Part shown: positions 28,001-35,544 of the stretch, in pieces
Numbering within the stretch: position 1 is the stretch's first letter
Layout of the letters: each line of letters starts with the position of its first letter
NCBI RefSeq assembly: GCF_007752135.1
Contig: NZ_CP036298.1
Location: 5,084,001 to 5,148,000 of the forward strand
Direction of reading: 5' to 3'
Length of the DNA stretch: 64,000 nt
DNA from: Aureliella helgolandensis
GTDB lineage: Bacteria > Planctomycetota > Planctomycetia > Pirellulales > Pirellulaceae
Position numbers and translations under genes: made by a program
Notes under the pieces: generated by a model
Seen by the model: only the letters and a program-made list of their open reading frames with translations
Databases searched by the model: none
What the model was told of the DNA's origin: nothing

Positions 28001-29570
28001 CAATCGCGACATCCGTAGCGCGTGCAAGTCCCGCCGAAACCGGGACATATTCAAGTTGCTCCACACTATCGCATAGTCTAACCACATCATTCAGGATCAG
28101 GGCCAGATTTCGGTAAGCAACCACTGCGTCGGTTCGTTGATACCAGAGCGTCACTTCCGCGGGAGAAACACCAGGCAGCAAAACTGGCGTTATATCATCG
28201 AGGCTGGTCGCAGAAAAGCTTTCTTCGATCCCCTTCTGCTCCTCCTCCAGCGATCTCAGCACGGCATTCACACGCGATTGGAGATTGTCATTCGATGCGA
28301 GGCCTCGAAAGTCGTCCCCGCTCATCCAACGTTGCTCGACCTCCATTGTCATCGTGGCGATCCGTCGGGCAGTCAGTGGTGCAAGACTGGCTGCATTCCA
28401 GCGACCGAACTGCGAGGAGCTAGCCTGCCATTGATCCAAGCCGCGCCAGATAGGCCCGGTGGGCCAATCGGCAATGCCCAGCGTCGTTTCGTCAGCTTGC
28501 GGAATGGCAGCGGGCTGTGACTGCGCCGCTTCTTCAGGCGTCTCTGTCGTGAAATTCGGCCAACCAGAGGGGCGACCATTCTTACCAAGACGCGCCAATG
28601 AACTGGTGGTTTGAGCCCCCCACACATTGCGTTCCGCCGACATCCACCCTGTTCCCCCCTTAGCCAACCAAGCTTTTTGACGCTCAGCAGAATCGGTCCA
28701 AACTCGCCGAATCACATACTCAGCCACGTCCCCCACCACTAATTCTTTGGTCGAATTCACTTCCGATCGATAGCCCTCAGGGGCCCGCCTGGGGCCTACC
28801 ATTGCCTCCGCGCAGGCACGCCCAAAAATTGACTGGCGACTGCCGAGCGCGTCCAGGGAGAGCTGGCCGGTTTGATGTGAAAACAAGCAATGAACTTGGC
28901 TGGGCGCCTGCTTCAACTCCTCGACCGCCAGCGGTAAAAATTGATTGCTCCACATTCCAGAACGAACGTCGCTTACTTGATTCCCCCAATCCAACAGAAT
29001 TAAAACGGGACCTGCCCACTGTCCTACCGCATTCAGGACGGTGGAAAAAGGGATCGCGCCATGAGGCGCGGCAAGAGCGCCGGACTCACTAGGCAACCGG
29101 TATTCGCCGCCCAACAAATAGGGGCGTCCCTCCAGCGATGCTCCCTTGGCACGAATCCACAGGACAAGTGCATCACCTCCCTCCAATTCTGAAATTTGCT
29201 CCTCGAGCGCGACGCGCAAATTCTCGGCGTTGTCGAAAGCCGTCGATGCGGAGGTTACCTGAAAACTCTCGCTGGACTCCTCCGTCAATGGGGCCAGCGT
29301 TTCGGAACCAAAACGGAGCGGCGGCCACGTATAGGATCTTTCTGGCTCACTTGTATTGGAGGAAGAAGCTGAAAACAACGATACCACTAGGGTATGCTGA
29401 GTTCGTTGGCGGGAGAGGAACGCGACCAGCAAAACTGCTGCCAGCAGCAATCCCACCAAACAAATCGTCGAGACCATGCGTCGGCCAGCCAGAGAGCCTC
29501 CCTGGGCCTTAACCGGACTTCCCGATGCATGTCGCCAACTCTGCCGGCGATTGCCGTCTTGGACACCCAT
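25077..29570 (-). CDS. Giant membrane-anchored protein with fully degenerate caspase-like domain and C-terminal carboxypeptidase-regulatory-like domain
   Basis: 1,497 residues from the ATG; an in-frame TTG lies 21 bases upstream. The N-terminus (GNRRQSWRHASGSPVKAQGG) matches that of the other giant protein (GNPKQSWKKTRSVSPAKGG), then a single helix (about 34-53) anchors the protein with its bulk outside the cytoplasm. Residues 60-260 align with the caspase-like part of the paralogue: the His motif is replaced (WIRAKG, Lys142 in place of His) and DAC is replaced by D194-W195-G196. Both dyad residues are therefore lost. The middle (260-800) is helical; later parts are beta-rich. The last 90 residues (GDVRGKLVFGNGQ to YTLQAQM) resemble a carboxypeptidase-regulatory-like beta sandwich. 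No vWA domain is seen, unlike the paralogue. It is divergent from tssK, the first T6SS gene, which suggests a shared role. Confidence 0.75.
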   Translation of the reverse strand: MGVQDGNRRQSWRHASGSPVKAQGGSLAGRRMVSTICLVGLLLAAVLLVAFLSRQRTQHTLVVSLFSASSSNTSEPERSYTWPPLRFGSETLAPLTEESSESFQVTSASTAFDNAENLRVALEEQISELEGGDALVLWIRAKGASLEGRPYLLGGEYRLPSESGALAAPHGAIPFSTVLNAVGQWAGPVLILLDWGNQVSDVRSGMWSNQFLPLAVEELKQAPSQVHCLFSHQTGQLSLDALGSRQSIFGRACAEAMVGPRRAPEGYRSEVNSTKELVVGDVAEYVIRRVWTDSAERQKAWLAKGGTGWMSAERNVWGAQTTSSLARLGKNGRPSGWPNFTTETPEEAAQSQPAAIPQADETTLGIADWPTGPIWRGLDQWQASSSQFGRWNAASLAPLTARRIATMTMEVEQRWMSGDDFRGLASNDNLQSRVNAVLRSLEEEQKGIEESFSATSLDDITPVLLPGVSPAEVTLWYQRTDAVVAYRNLALILNDVVRLCDSVEQLEYVPVSAGLARATDVAIETVQDYLRSVPAADANALDHLPGSQAVRLTQRLRDCRQNIDASVAALLTQFHSQPESHRALAELISRYCWLSHDQRMKLWVDLRRLDQAPAEAGAGWPTMDLALLQAEVPQVKRAATTRWMELSKAQTADKIVGNALLVPSPAELVTQLSAHADKVRASRFSAVDWLCVDGRDLCQMEGNWSIQEQLPMTPTIPQPPASWRLAWANPVGGRLQGDRFELVSSSEPAMIELSLVRVGAADNIESIALALDGLQARVAGSQSSWQRGVLNLTAKDLLRVVNLSSDAQKLPLEIRPIGGEPQKPIRLQVRVQAGAAPAFETRLSCVLPVPVPVALAVQQQMRRDGQTRWETCSRQGDIVTLHPFPGRVSNFRFLVSNLDQQPCQASVEFYRLSSSSRAGVTAKGIISEIDGEVPLELEEQSLSKFRFIGRSPAHPLAPQQRDVVIDFAGAATASTDPPPAAVPPAADVATGEDVSWGLLAVVRLESEPTRSWKTWLQIEPVLATDYLTTHSTTSDDLQSVELTVELKDANRDGFPDLAPTDFSEERPIELECVIGAGIDPKRATVPQRRHVLTSDKPRQVFTISAESKIEREVELQVAVDGNPRALFEFVGVDGRAARREPPDRIRLHSIGVPEQLTYLTEYKPNLGEFERMLTSHGAMFRRPVEAPIEINLAIDSQARARSNAKQERVEFRLVGPTWGFDFGAFYGERDMTAALIGSPSNSFSLQCQLSDWHFSYDASSLGDAQAQFQGSMGGAEPRSLGKLILDGRGPVLAQSAKVSETVEGRTSRLSFDLADSVPIGKGKILYSPAGRPSLAQVLGEELTGEDFLPIAGGWQLRARTLPVQELAAASYDLRVELEDILGNASELGPWTLKINPKPAGPGEDGGQPLIGDVRGKLVFGNGQNKPPNPVKVSVKDRSDLSVTSGSGEYVLVGIEAGEYTLQAQMIWQGVVYQGEVAVKLLKQEDYLKPVNIPLAKE

Positions 29571-30129
29571 TTTCCAGAACCACTCCGACAATCACTAGAA
29601 ATACCAACCCATGAGCCCTACAGCTTGGATTCTAGCACATTGCATCGCGTTTGCTGAAACCCCAATATCCCGAGCTTCTCCTCCAGAGTTGCTCCCTGGA
29701 GTTCAGGAGCTGGAACCATGGTCGACGAGCGCGAGTCGCACGCGCATGCCGCCGGTCCCTTCCAGCTCGGTCGCAGGGTGGAGCGCAGATGCGTCTTACC
29801 AATGAAACGGAAGCGACTCCAACGGGCTGAGTTGCATGGCCTGACTTCATTGGAGCGTCTGCAGTGCATGGGGGCGGCAGCGAGGCGTCTGTTGACCTAT
29901 TGAGGACAAGATGACATAAGAGGCATACTTCCCAGCCCCTGCGTGGCGGCTACGGTCCGCCCATCGAAAACAACTTTCGGGGTCTCCCTGCCGTTCTTTG
30001 CTAGGAAACCCACCTCAAGAATGGTTTCGAAAACGACCAGGAGTCCTGAGGGGGCTAGAAGCACAGGGGCAAATATCCCTAAGATATCGGCAGAGATCGA
30101 CTCTAGGAAATCGTGTAAGGCTTGAATGC
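29571..30129. other. Divergent intergenic region upstream of the T6SS cluster, about 560 bp
   Basis: This lies between the second giant protein (minus) and tssK (plus) and is the natural site for the T6SS promoter. Small frames in both directions here (for example plus 29718-29903 and minus 29897-30298) have no recognisable features. I could not pick convincing sigma-70 boxes. Confidence 0.4.
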
Positions 30130-31554
30130 ATGCGAACTCAATCTGTCCACTGGTACGAGGGAATGTTCCTGCGGCCACAACACTTCCAGGCCTCGGACCG
30201 CTACTGGCATGGGCATGTGGGCACCGCCATCCAATGGCAATCGAGCTACCCCTATGGCGTTCGGAACATTCGAATCCAACGCGAAGCGCTGGGTGCAAAT
30301 TACTTCCAGCTCAATGGCTGCCAAGCGGTCTTGCGAGATGGCACTCTGGTCGATTTAGACGGCGAAGAACTGCGAATTAGCCTCAAAGAAGCCTTCGAAA
30401 AGCAGACTTCCGTCACAGTATTGTTGGCAGTCTCGAGAATGGTGTTGGGCCGAGCCAACACCGGTTCACCAACCGAACGGTCGACCCGCTTGCTGGTAGA
30501 TGCCATCCCTGTATCCGACGAGAATACGGGGGGAAACGAGAGCGAAATCGAATTTCGCCGCCTGCATGTCCGCCTGATGCTCTCCACCGAGAATACCGAA
30601 GGCTATGAAACTTTACCGGTCGCACGCATCAAGCGAACGGGCGAAGACGAATCCAATCCCGAAATCGATGTCGATTACTTTCCGCCGCTACTGGCAACCG
30701 ACGGCTGGGAGGAACTGCACCACGGTGTCGTCCGCGCCGTCTACGACTTGGTGGGGCAAAAAATCGATGTGCTTGCCGAACGGGCAACTAACCGCGGCCT
30801 GGCGTTCAATAGCCAAGAGCCTGGTGAGTTGGACGACTTGTGGATGCTCTCTCAACTCAATCAAGCCCAAGCGACCCTGCACTCGCTGACCTATGCCACC
30901 GGTCTACATCCCTATCTGGTCTATTTAGAACTGACACGAGTCGTAGGCAGTTTGAGCATCTTCGAGCCCACTCGCCGTCTCGACCGGCAAATGCCCGCCT
31001 ACGACCACGATGACCTCGGTTCAGTGTTTTGGTGGCTCAAACGAAAAATTAGCGAGTTGATGGGTACCGCTCAGAAACTTGAATTCGAGCAGCGATTCTT
31101 TGTGGGAATCGAACGCGGGATGCAAGTGACGCTCGATCCCAAATGGCTCCACTCAAACTGGAACTGGTACGTGGGGGTGCATGCCGAGAATGTCCCCATT
31201 GAATTGGGACGAGAGCTGGTTCGTCCAGGCGTGTTGGATTGGAAAATGGGAAGCAACCAACAAGTGGAATTGCTCTTCAAACACCGCATGCCAGATGTCA
31301 AAGCCGATAGTGAATTGACGACTCCCCCCCGCGCCCTGCCGTCACAACGTGGCTGGATCTACTTTGAGGTTCGCCGAGAGGGGCCAGCCTGGAAGGATGT
31401 TTTGGCAACGCAAACATTGGCAATGCGTTTTAACACCAATGTGATTGCCAACCTGGAAGAGCTCGCCGGTCAACGCAAGCTGGAAGTAATCCATCGCGAC
31501 AAACGGGCCGTTCTTGAATTCGCACTTTTTGCTGTCCCAACCTCCAACTCCTAG
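30130..31554 (+). CDS. tssK: T6SS baseplate protein TssK
   Basis: 474 residues. I start at the ATG giving MRTQSVHWYEGMFLRPQHFQ, which is the hallmark TssK N-terminus (WxEGMFLxPQHFQ); the open frame begins 132 bases earlier but that part is not TssK-like. TssK trimers form the outer part of the T6SS baseplate and dock it to the TssL-TssM membrane complex in the cytoplasm. Length is normal for the family. It is followed after 13 bases by tssL with the same order as in many T6SS clusters (tssK-tssL-tssM). Confidence 0.95.
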   Translation: MRTQSVHWYEGMFLRPQHFQASDRYWHGHVGTAIQWQSSYPYGVRNIRIQREALGANYFQLNGCQAVLRDGTLVDLDGEELRISLKEAFEKQTSVTVLLAVSRMVLGRANTGSPTERSTRLLVDAIPVSDENTGGNESEIEFRRLHVRLMLSTENTEGYETLPVARIKRTGEDESNPEIDVDYFPPLLATDGWEELHHGVVRAVYDLVGQKIDVLAERATNRGLAFNSQEPGELDDLWMLSQLNQAQATLHSLTYATGLHPYLVYLELTRVVGSLSIFEPTRRLDRQMPAYDHDDLGSVFWWLKRKISELMGTAQKLEFEQRFFVGIERGMQVTLDPKWLHSNWNWYVGVHAENVPIELGRELVRPGVLDWKMGSNQQVELLFKHRMPDVKADSELTTPPRALPSQRGWIYFEVRREGPAWKDVLATQTLAMRFNTNVIANLEELAGQRKLEVIHRDKRAVLEFALFAVPTSNS

Positions 31555-31567
31555 ACAAAGGTTTACC

Positions 31568-32221
31568 ATGAGTCCCGAGTTCGCGAGCGCCGTGGATCCC
31601 ATTTTCTTGCATGTTCTGTCCACCATGGAACAGGTGTCGTCCAATCAGCAGATCGATCCCGTGCAAGTACACGCTGGCATCCAAGACAAGTTGCGGCAAG
31701 CGGAAGAGCGTTTGAGTCGTGGTAGCTACCGCGAGGTTTGGGAGTTAGCGCGGTACGCGCTGTGTGCATGGATCGACGATTTGATGATTAATCTACCTTG
31801 GCCTGGCCAACGGTGGTGGGAGAATCACAAGCTCGAGTTTCAGTACTTCAAGACAACCGATGCCGGTACCGGTTTCTTCCAAAGGGCCCAACAAGCTCAA
31901 CAATTGATCCAACGCGATGCGATCGAAGTCTTCTACATCGCAGTGATCCTGGGCTTCAGAGGACTGTACGCGTTTCCGGAATCGACCCTGTTGGCGCAGC
32001 AGTATGGATTGCCTGACACCATCGAGGCTTGGACTCAGACGACGGCTGGTTTGTTACAATTTCGCAGTGAACGTCCTAAATTGACCGGTGTTACCGACCC
32101 GGTGCGAGGCGCGCCACCCCTGGAGAGCCGCTTTACCGTGGTGGGTGCTGCACTGTCGATGTTAATGTTAATGGTACTGGCCGCTCTGCTGGGCTACCAT
32201 ATTCTGCGCGGTGCTGGTTAG
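31568..32221 (+). CDS. tssL: T6SS inner-membrane protein TssL (DotU family)
   Basis: 217 residues; AAAGG lies six bases before the ATG. The cytoplasmic helical domain shows DotU family marks: YALCAWIDDLMI, FFQRAQQ and IEVFYIAVILGFRGLY. One C-terminal membrane helix (about 188-212, GAALSMLMLMVLAALLGYHIL) ends the protein, the usual C-tail-anchored topology. No OmpA-like peptidoglycan-binding extension is present. TssL binds TssK and TssM and anchors the baseplate. Gene order supports the call. Confidence 0.93.
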   Translation: MSPEFASAVDPIFLHVLSTMEQVSSNQQIDPVQVHAGIQDKLRQAEERLSRGSYREVWELARYALCAWIDDLMINLPWPGQRWWENHKLEFQYFKTTDAGTGFFQRAQQAQQLIQRDAIEVFYIAVILGFRGLYAFPESTLLAQQYGLPDTIEAWTQTTAGLLQFRSERPKLTGVTDPVRGAPPLESRFTVVGAALSMLMLMVLAALLGYHILRGAG

Positions 32222-32331
32222 GATTCACGCTCCTTCTGATTTGAACGCAAGACTCAACAACGCAATTCACCAAACCACTTGAGGATCGGAACGATCATGG
32301 CCCCCCTACCTGTTTTGACGAGGATAGAAGC

Positions 32332-33933
32332 TTGAATTGGTTGGTTGCTCCCTTCAGTTGGATTCTAACCGCCCCGGCCCGCTGGCTGGGACGTGCGCGC
32401 GGATTCTTGGGTTGGTCGTTGCCAATGCGGGTCGCCGTCCTCTTGGCTCTATTCCTGGGACTGTGTGTAGTCGGCTACTACGTCGCTTCGCTATGGCTCG
32501 CAGACAATGCGGTTGCCGATCCGAAGACCGACCCGCGTTTCATCCTGAGCTGGCTGGTGCTGCTAGTGACCATTCCGGTCGCCGCCTTCTTCGCGGTTCG
32601 CTCTTGGCTTGAATCGGAACCGACGCAGTTCCCCGACATTGACGAGGCTTGGCGTCAGGGGCTCGCTGCTGTGGGGCGAGCTGGTATCGAACTGGATCAA
32701 TGTCCCTTGTTTTTGGCCACCGGCGTTTCATCTCCCCTGGCTGCCGACAATCTCATGCAGGCTACCGACTGGGACCTGCTCGTCGACGGAAAACCCGACG
32801 GCAAATCCCCCTTGCGCTGGTATGCCAGCCGAGACAACATTATCGTTTTTCTCCTGGACGCCTCTGCGACTTCGATGTTGCAGGGCCAGGTGGAACAAGC
32901 CAGTGAGTCCGCTCCGGTGGCCAGTCCAGGCTGGGCCCGCGGCACGCTAATGGGGCCGGGCGGCAGCGGTGCTGGCCCCGCAGCAGCGCCGGCCACAGGA
33001 ATTCGCGGAACGATTATTGCCGGTGCTCCTACCGGTACGCCTGCAAGCAGGCCGCCTACCGCCCCCGCCACTGGCATTCGTGGCACCATGCTGGCCGGTC
33101 AAGGTGCGCACGAAGTCGGAACCACAACGGCCCCTGCCATGGTGAATCTCGATCGCAAGATGGTTGCTGAACAAGCCGATCGACTGGCCCGCGTTTGCCG
33201 CTTAGCCGCAGAGTCGCGACAGCCGCTGTGCCCCATTAACGGGTCAATTGCAATCATCGATTGGAAAACGTTGCTAAGCGCACCGGCAGGGCAACTCCCC
33301 ACCGTTATCCGTGAGGATTCGACGCGGATGATCGAAGCCTCCCAGATGCACGCCCCCATGGCGATCTTCATCAAGGGTATGGATGACGAGACAGGATTTG
33401 TTGAATTGACGCGTCGCGTGGGCGAAAACCGCGCTCGCGAAAATCGTTTCGGACATGGCTTTAATCATCAAGCACCCTTGGATGCCAGCCAATTGGAAGC
33501 CCTAGCGCGAAACTCCTGTGGCGCGTTCGAAGACTGGATCTATGACTTATTCCGCCACCCTGATGCGCTGGGAAGAACCAACAACGACAAGCTCTACGCC
33601 TTGCTGTGCAAAATGCGCAACGAAGTCCAACCCAAGGTCGTAGAACTGGTCAGTAGCTTGTCTGGCGCCTGCGTACCTAGTGGAGGCCGGGGACCGTTGC
33701 TGTGCGGTTGCTACTTCGGCGCCGCTGGTGGTTCCAGGATGCGACAAGCATTCGTGCGCAGCGTTTTTGATAAGCTAGGCGAGTTGGACGAAGACCTGGA
33801 ATGGAGCGAAGACGCTTGGAAGAAGGAATTCAACTTCCAAAGCATGGTGCGAAGCATGCTTGTCATCAACGCATTTCTACTCTTGGCCATCGTGGGATTG
33901 CTAGTCTACTACTTCTTTTTTACGAGCAGCTAA
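32332..33933 (+). CDS. tssM: Short TssM-like (IcmF) protein without periplasmic domain and with degenerate P-loop
   Basis: 533 residues, about half of the usual 1,100-1,200. The TTG start has AGGA seven bases upstream. Two membrane helices (about 32-55 and 70-90) precede the IcmF-type NTPase-like domain. The Walker A position (after the CPLFLATG strand) reads G131-VSSPLAA with no GKT/S, and the Walker B-like strand is FLLDASA (173-179). Later TssM marks are kept: CPINGSIAIIDWKTLL and APMAIFIKGMDDETGF. Between them lies a Gly/Ala/Pro linker with three RGT repeats (Thr205, Thr227, Thr252). A third helix (about 509-530) ends the protein, exactly where normal TssM enters its large periplasmic region. 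There is no frameshifted remainder downstream: the next gene starts inside the stop codon. So this is a built-in truncation, not a pseudogene by appearance. Confidence 0.85.
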   Translation: MNWLVAPFSWILTAPARWLGRARGFLGWSLPMRVAVLLALFLGLCVVGYYVASLWLADNAVADPKTDPRFILSWLVLLVTIPVAAFFAVRSWLESEPTQFPDIDEAWRQGLAAVGRAGIELDQCPLFLATGVSSPLAADNLMQATDWDLLVDGKPDGKSPLRWYASRDNIIVFLLDASATSMLQGQVEQASESAPVASPGWARGTLMGPGGSGAGPAAAPATGIRGTIIAGAPTGTPASRPPTAPATGIRGTMLAGQGAHEVGTTTAPAMVNLDRKMVAEQADRLARVCRLAAESRQPLCPINGSIAIIDWKTLLSAPAGQLPTVIREDSTRMIEASQMHAPMAIFIKGMDDETGFVELTRRVGENRARENRFGHGFNHQAPLDASQLEALARNSCGAFEDWIYDLFRHPDALGRTNNDKLYALLCKMRNEVQPKVVELVSSLSGACVPSGGRGPLLCGCYFGAAGGSRMRQAFVRSVFDKLGELDEDLEWSEDAWKKEFNFQSMVRSMLVINAFLLLAIVGLLVYYFFFTSS

Positions 33934-34307
33934 TGTCGAACGCTGGTAACTCCTCCGACCCCAACTCTTCCGCCAATGATGGCTCTTTTTCCATCCGGAA
34001 GTCTTCTCCCGATTTGTTGCGAGAGGTGCTCGAGTCCACCCTCACGCGTGGCGAAGGTGGACTCGCCCCCGAAGAATTATTGGCGTTGCAGGAGATTGCT
34101 CGCGCGCACGGGGACAGCCAACTCGATATGCTGCAGATAACTGAGCTGCTCGTCGCCGGCCTGCTTTCGACCCGCTTTCCAGGTCTGGCCAATCGCGAAA
34201 CCAATCAACTGATGTGCCAGCGTATTGCTGATAGCCTTTGTGGAGACCCCGTTTCGATGCAGCGGCTCAAGACAATGTGGAATCAATTACGCGAGTCCGT
34301 CTCTTGA
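33933..34307 (+). CDS. Small protein of unknown function coupled to tssM and the sigma factor gene
   Basis: 124 residues. The ATG shares one base with the tssM stop (TAATG), and the gene's own stop TGA lies inside the next start (TTGA), so translation of all three is probably coupled. The first 30 residues are Ser/Asn-rich; the rest is predicted helical and acidic (LLREVLESTLTRGEGGLAPEELLAL; QITELLVAGLLSTRF). No family recognised. The position suggests either a cofactor of the TssL-TssM complex or a partner (for example antagonist) of the sigma factor; the sequence does not decide. Confidence 0.7.
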   Translation: MSNAGNSSDPNSSANDGSFSIRKSSPDLLREVLESTLTRGEGGLAPEELLALQEIARAHGDSQLDMLQITELLVAGLLSTRFPGLANRETNQLMCQRIADSLCGDPVSMQRLKTMWNQLRESVS

Positions 34308-34996
34308 ATGAACCAATACAAACCCGCAATGAATTGATTGAAGAAGGGCAGGGGCTCGTGCGGTCGCTGGCTCTCAAAGTGTTTCGCAGCATTCCCATGG
34401 GTGCCGAGCTCGACGATTTAATCGCGTACGGCGAAGTTGGTTTAGCTGAAGCGGCTCGTGATTTCGATCCAAGCAGGGGGGTTCAATTCTGTACCTTCGC
34501 CTACTACCGGGTGCGCGGCGCCATCTATGACGGCCTCGCCAAGATGACTTGGACGAGCCGAGCTCGCTACCGGCGTCTGCGCTACGAGCGGATGGCCGAT
34601 GAAACGCTGGCCGCCGAGCAGGAAGACCACACTGCTGAAAATCAAACCCTTGAGCAATCTGGAAATTGGTTTGGAAGAGTTACCGAAAAACTGGCCGTTG
34701 TCTATTTGGCCAGCGGCGGTGACGAAGCCCAACAACAGGCCTCCAGCATTGAAGACACCTGCGACACCCCCAGCCAGACGTTCCTCAATCGGGAAGCCGG
34801 TGAGCGACTACGGCAACTGGTGGCGGAGCTCGATCCCGTCGAGCGTCGCGTCATCCAGTCGGTGTATTTCGAAGGCTTCACCTTGCAAGAGGCCGCCAAT
34901 CAAGTGGGAATCAGCAAATCATGGGCCAGCCGCTTGCATGCCAAGATTTTGGATCAGTTAGCGCAAAAATTGAAACGCCTTGACCTCCACGATTGA
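34304..34996 (+). CDS. Sigma-70 family RNA polymerase sigma factor (FliA/SigB-like)
   Basis: 230 residues from a TTG that overlaps the preceding stop by four bases (TTGA); the frame is open further upstream within that gene. Region 2 is clear (LVRSLALKVFRSIPMGAELDDLIAYGEVGL, then FDPSRGVQFCTFAYYRVRGAIYDGL) and so is region 4 with its helix-turn-helix (LDPVERRVIQSVYFEGFTLQEAANQVGISKSWASRLH). The section between is acidic and variable, without a typical region 3. This architecture is that of alternative sigma factors of the FliA/SigB/WhiG group, not ECF. Its place inside the T6SS cluster and its coupling suggest that it drives T6SS or envelope genes here, an inference. Most studied T6SS clusters use RpoN activators instead. 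Confidence 0.9.
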   Translation: MNEPIQTRNELIEEGQGLVRSLALKVFRSIPMGAELDDLIAYGEVGLAEAARDFDPSRGVQFCTFAYYRVRGAIYDGLAKMTWTSRARYRRLRYERMADETLAAEQEDHTAENQTLEQSGNWFGRVTEKLAVVYLASGGDEAQQQASSIEDTCDTPSQTFLNREAGERLRQLVAELDPVERRVIQSVYFEGFTLQEAANQVGISKSWASRLHAKILDQLAQKLKRLDLHD

Positions 34997-35006
34997 CCTC
35001 CACGAT
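34981..35006 (+). repeat. Perfect tandem 13-bp duplication across the sigma factor stop codon
   Basis: TGACCTCCACGAT occurs twice head to tail. The first copy encodes the last residues of the sigma factor; the stop codon TGA is the first triplet of the second copy. Probably a slippage event without effect on the protein. Confidence 0.9.
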
Positions 35007-35544
35007 TGATCCCCCGCACTGATCCCCGTGAACTGTAAAAGACAGAGCAGCTGCAGGCCCGCGACGCGGGAGACTGAGCCAGAGAGGCGAAAAGACCTCC
35101 GTCAACTAAACCAGACCACCCCCTCAGAAAATCCAGCACTCTCAAGAAATTAAGCCAAGATTTGTGAAGAATGTGGGCAGCCACCCACGGGTAACCTATA
35201 AATCAATAAGTCGTCGACACTGGCTGTCCCTATTTTCCTCCAGTGCGGCTGCTTCAGTTCCGATGATGCCTAATGTAGGGATCATGCCCAGGACGATGAC
35301 ACAACAGGTGACAGCCCCACCTGGCAGATGGGGCTGGCACACCGTGCGACCGACCGCCGCTCGGAGTTCTGCAGCCGCCAGGCCGTCAGCGCGCTCACCG
35401 GCGCGTGAGACATGCGGTGGCAGCGGGTGCCCACAGCCGCTTTTTGAAAGAGCCCTGGAGGACCGTTCGACACCATCGACGTTGGCCCCTCCTTACCGCA
35501 CGATCCTAGATCCCCCAAGTTCTTGAACTTAAGACGCGATCCTC
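34997..35544. other. Intergenic region between sigma factor gene and tssA, about 550 bp
   Basis: This is the longest gap inside the T6SS cluster. It contains a strong inverted repeat (35312-35336, listed separately). Open frames of 78-120 codons exist here in both directions but their products are low-complexity Ser/Arg/Pro strings with no start signal, so I do not call them. A promoter for the tssA-to-hcp part is expected here. Confidence 0.45.
35312..35336. promoter_or_regulatory. Inverted repeat upstream of tssA
   Basis: CAGCCCCA (35312-35319) pairs with TGGGGCTG (35329-35336); inside, CT and AG pair again across one mismatch, leaving a GGC loop. No T-run follows in either direction, so it is not a normal terminator. 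It may be an operator or a leader hairpin about 210 bases before tssA. Confidence 0.45.

Noticed and set aside
29897-30298. Minus-strand open frame of 133 codons over the tssK start
   Set aside because: Antisense to the strongly conserved TssK N-terminus; no recognisable product.
32332-33933. Pseudogene (degraded tssM)
   Set aside because: The frame is intact, conserved segments are kept to the end, the last helix is complete, and the downstream gene is coupled to its stop.
35164-35526. Open frame of 120 codons in the gap before tssA
   Set aside because: Product is a Ser/Arg/Pro-rich string without start signal or similarity; composition is that of non-coding GC-rich DNA.
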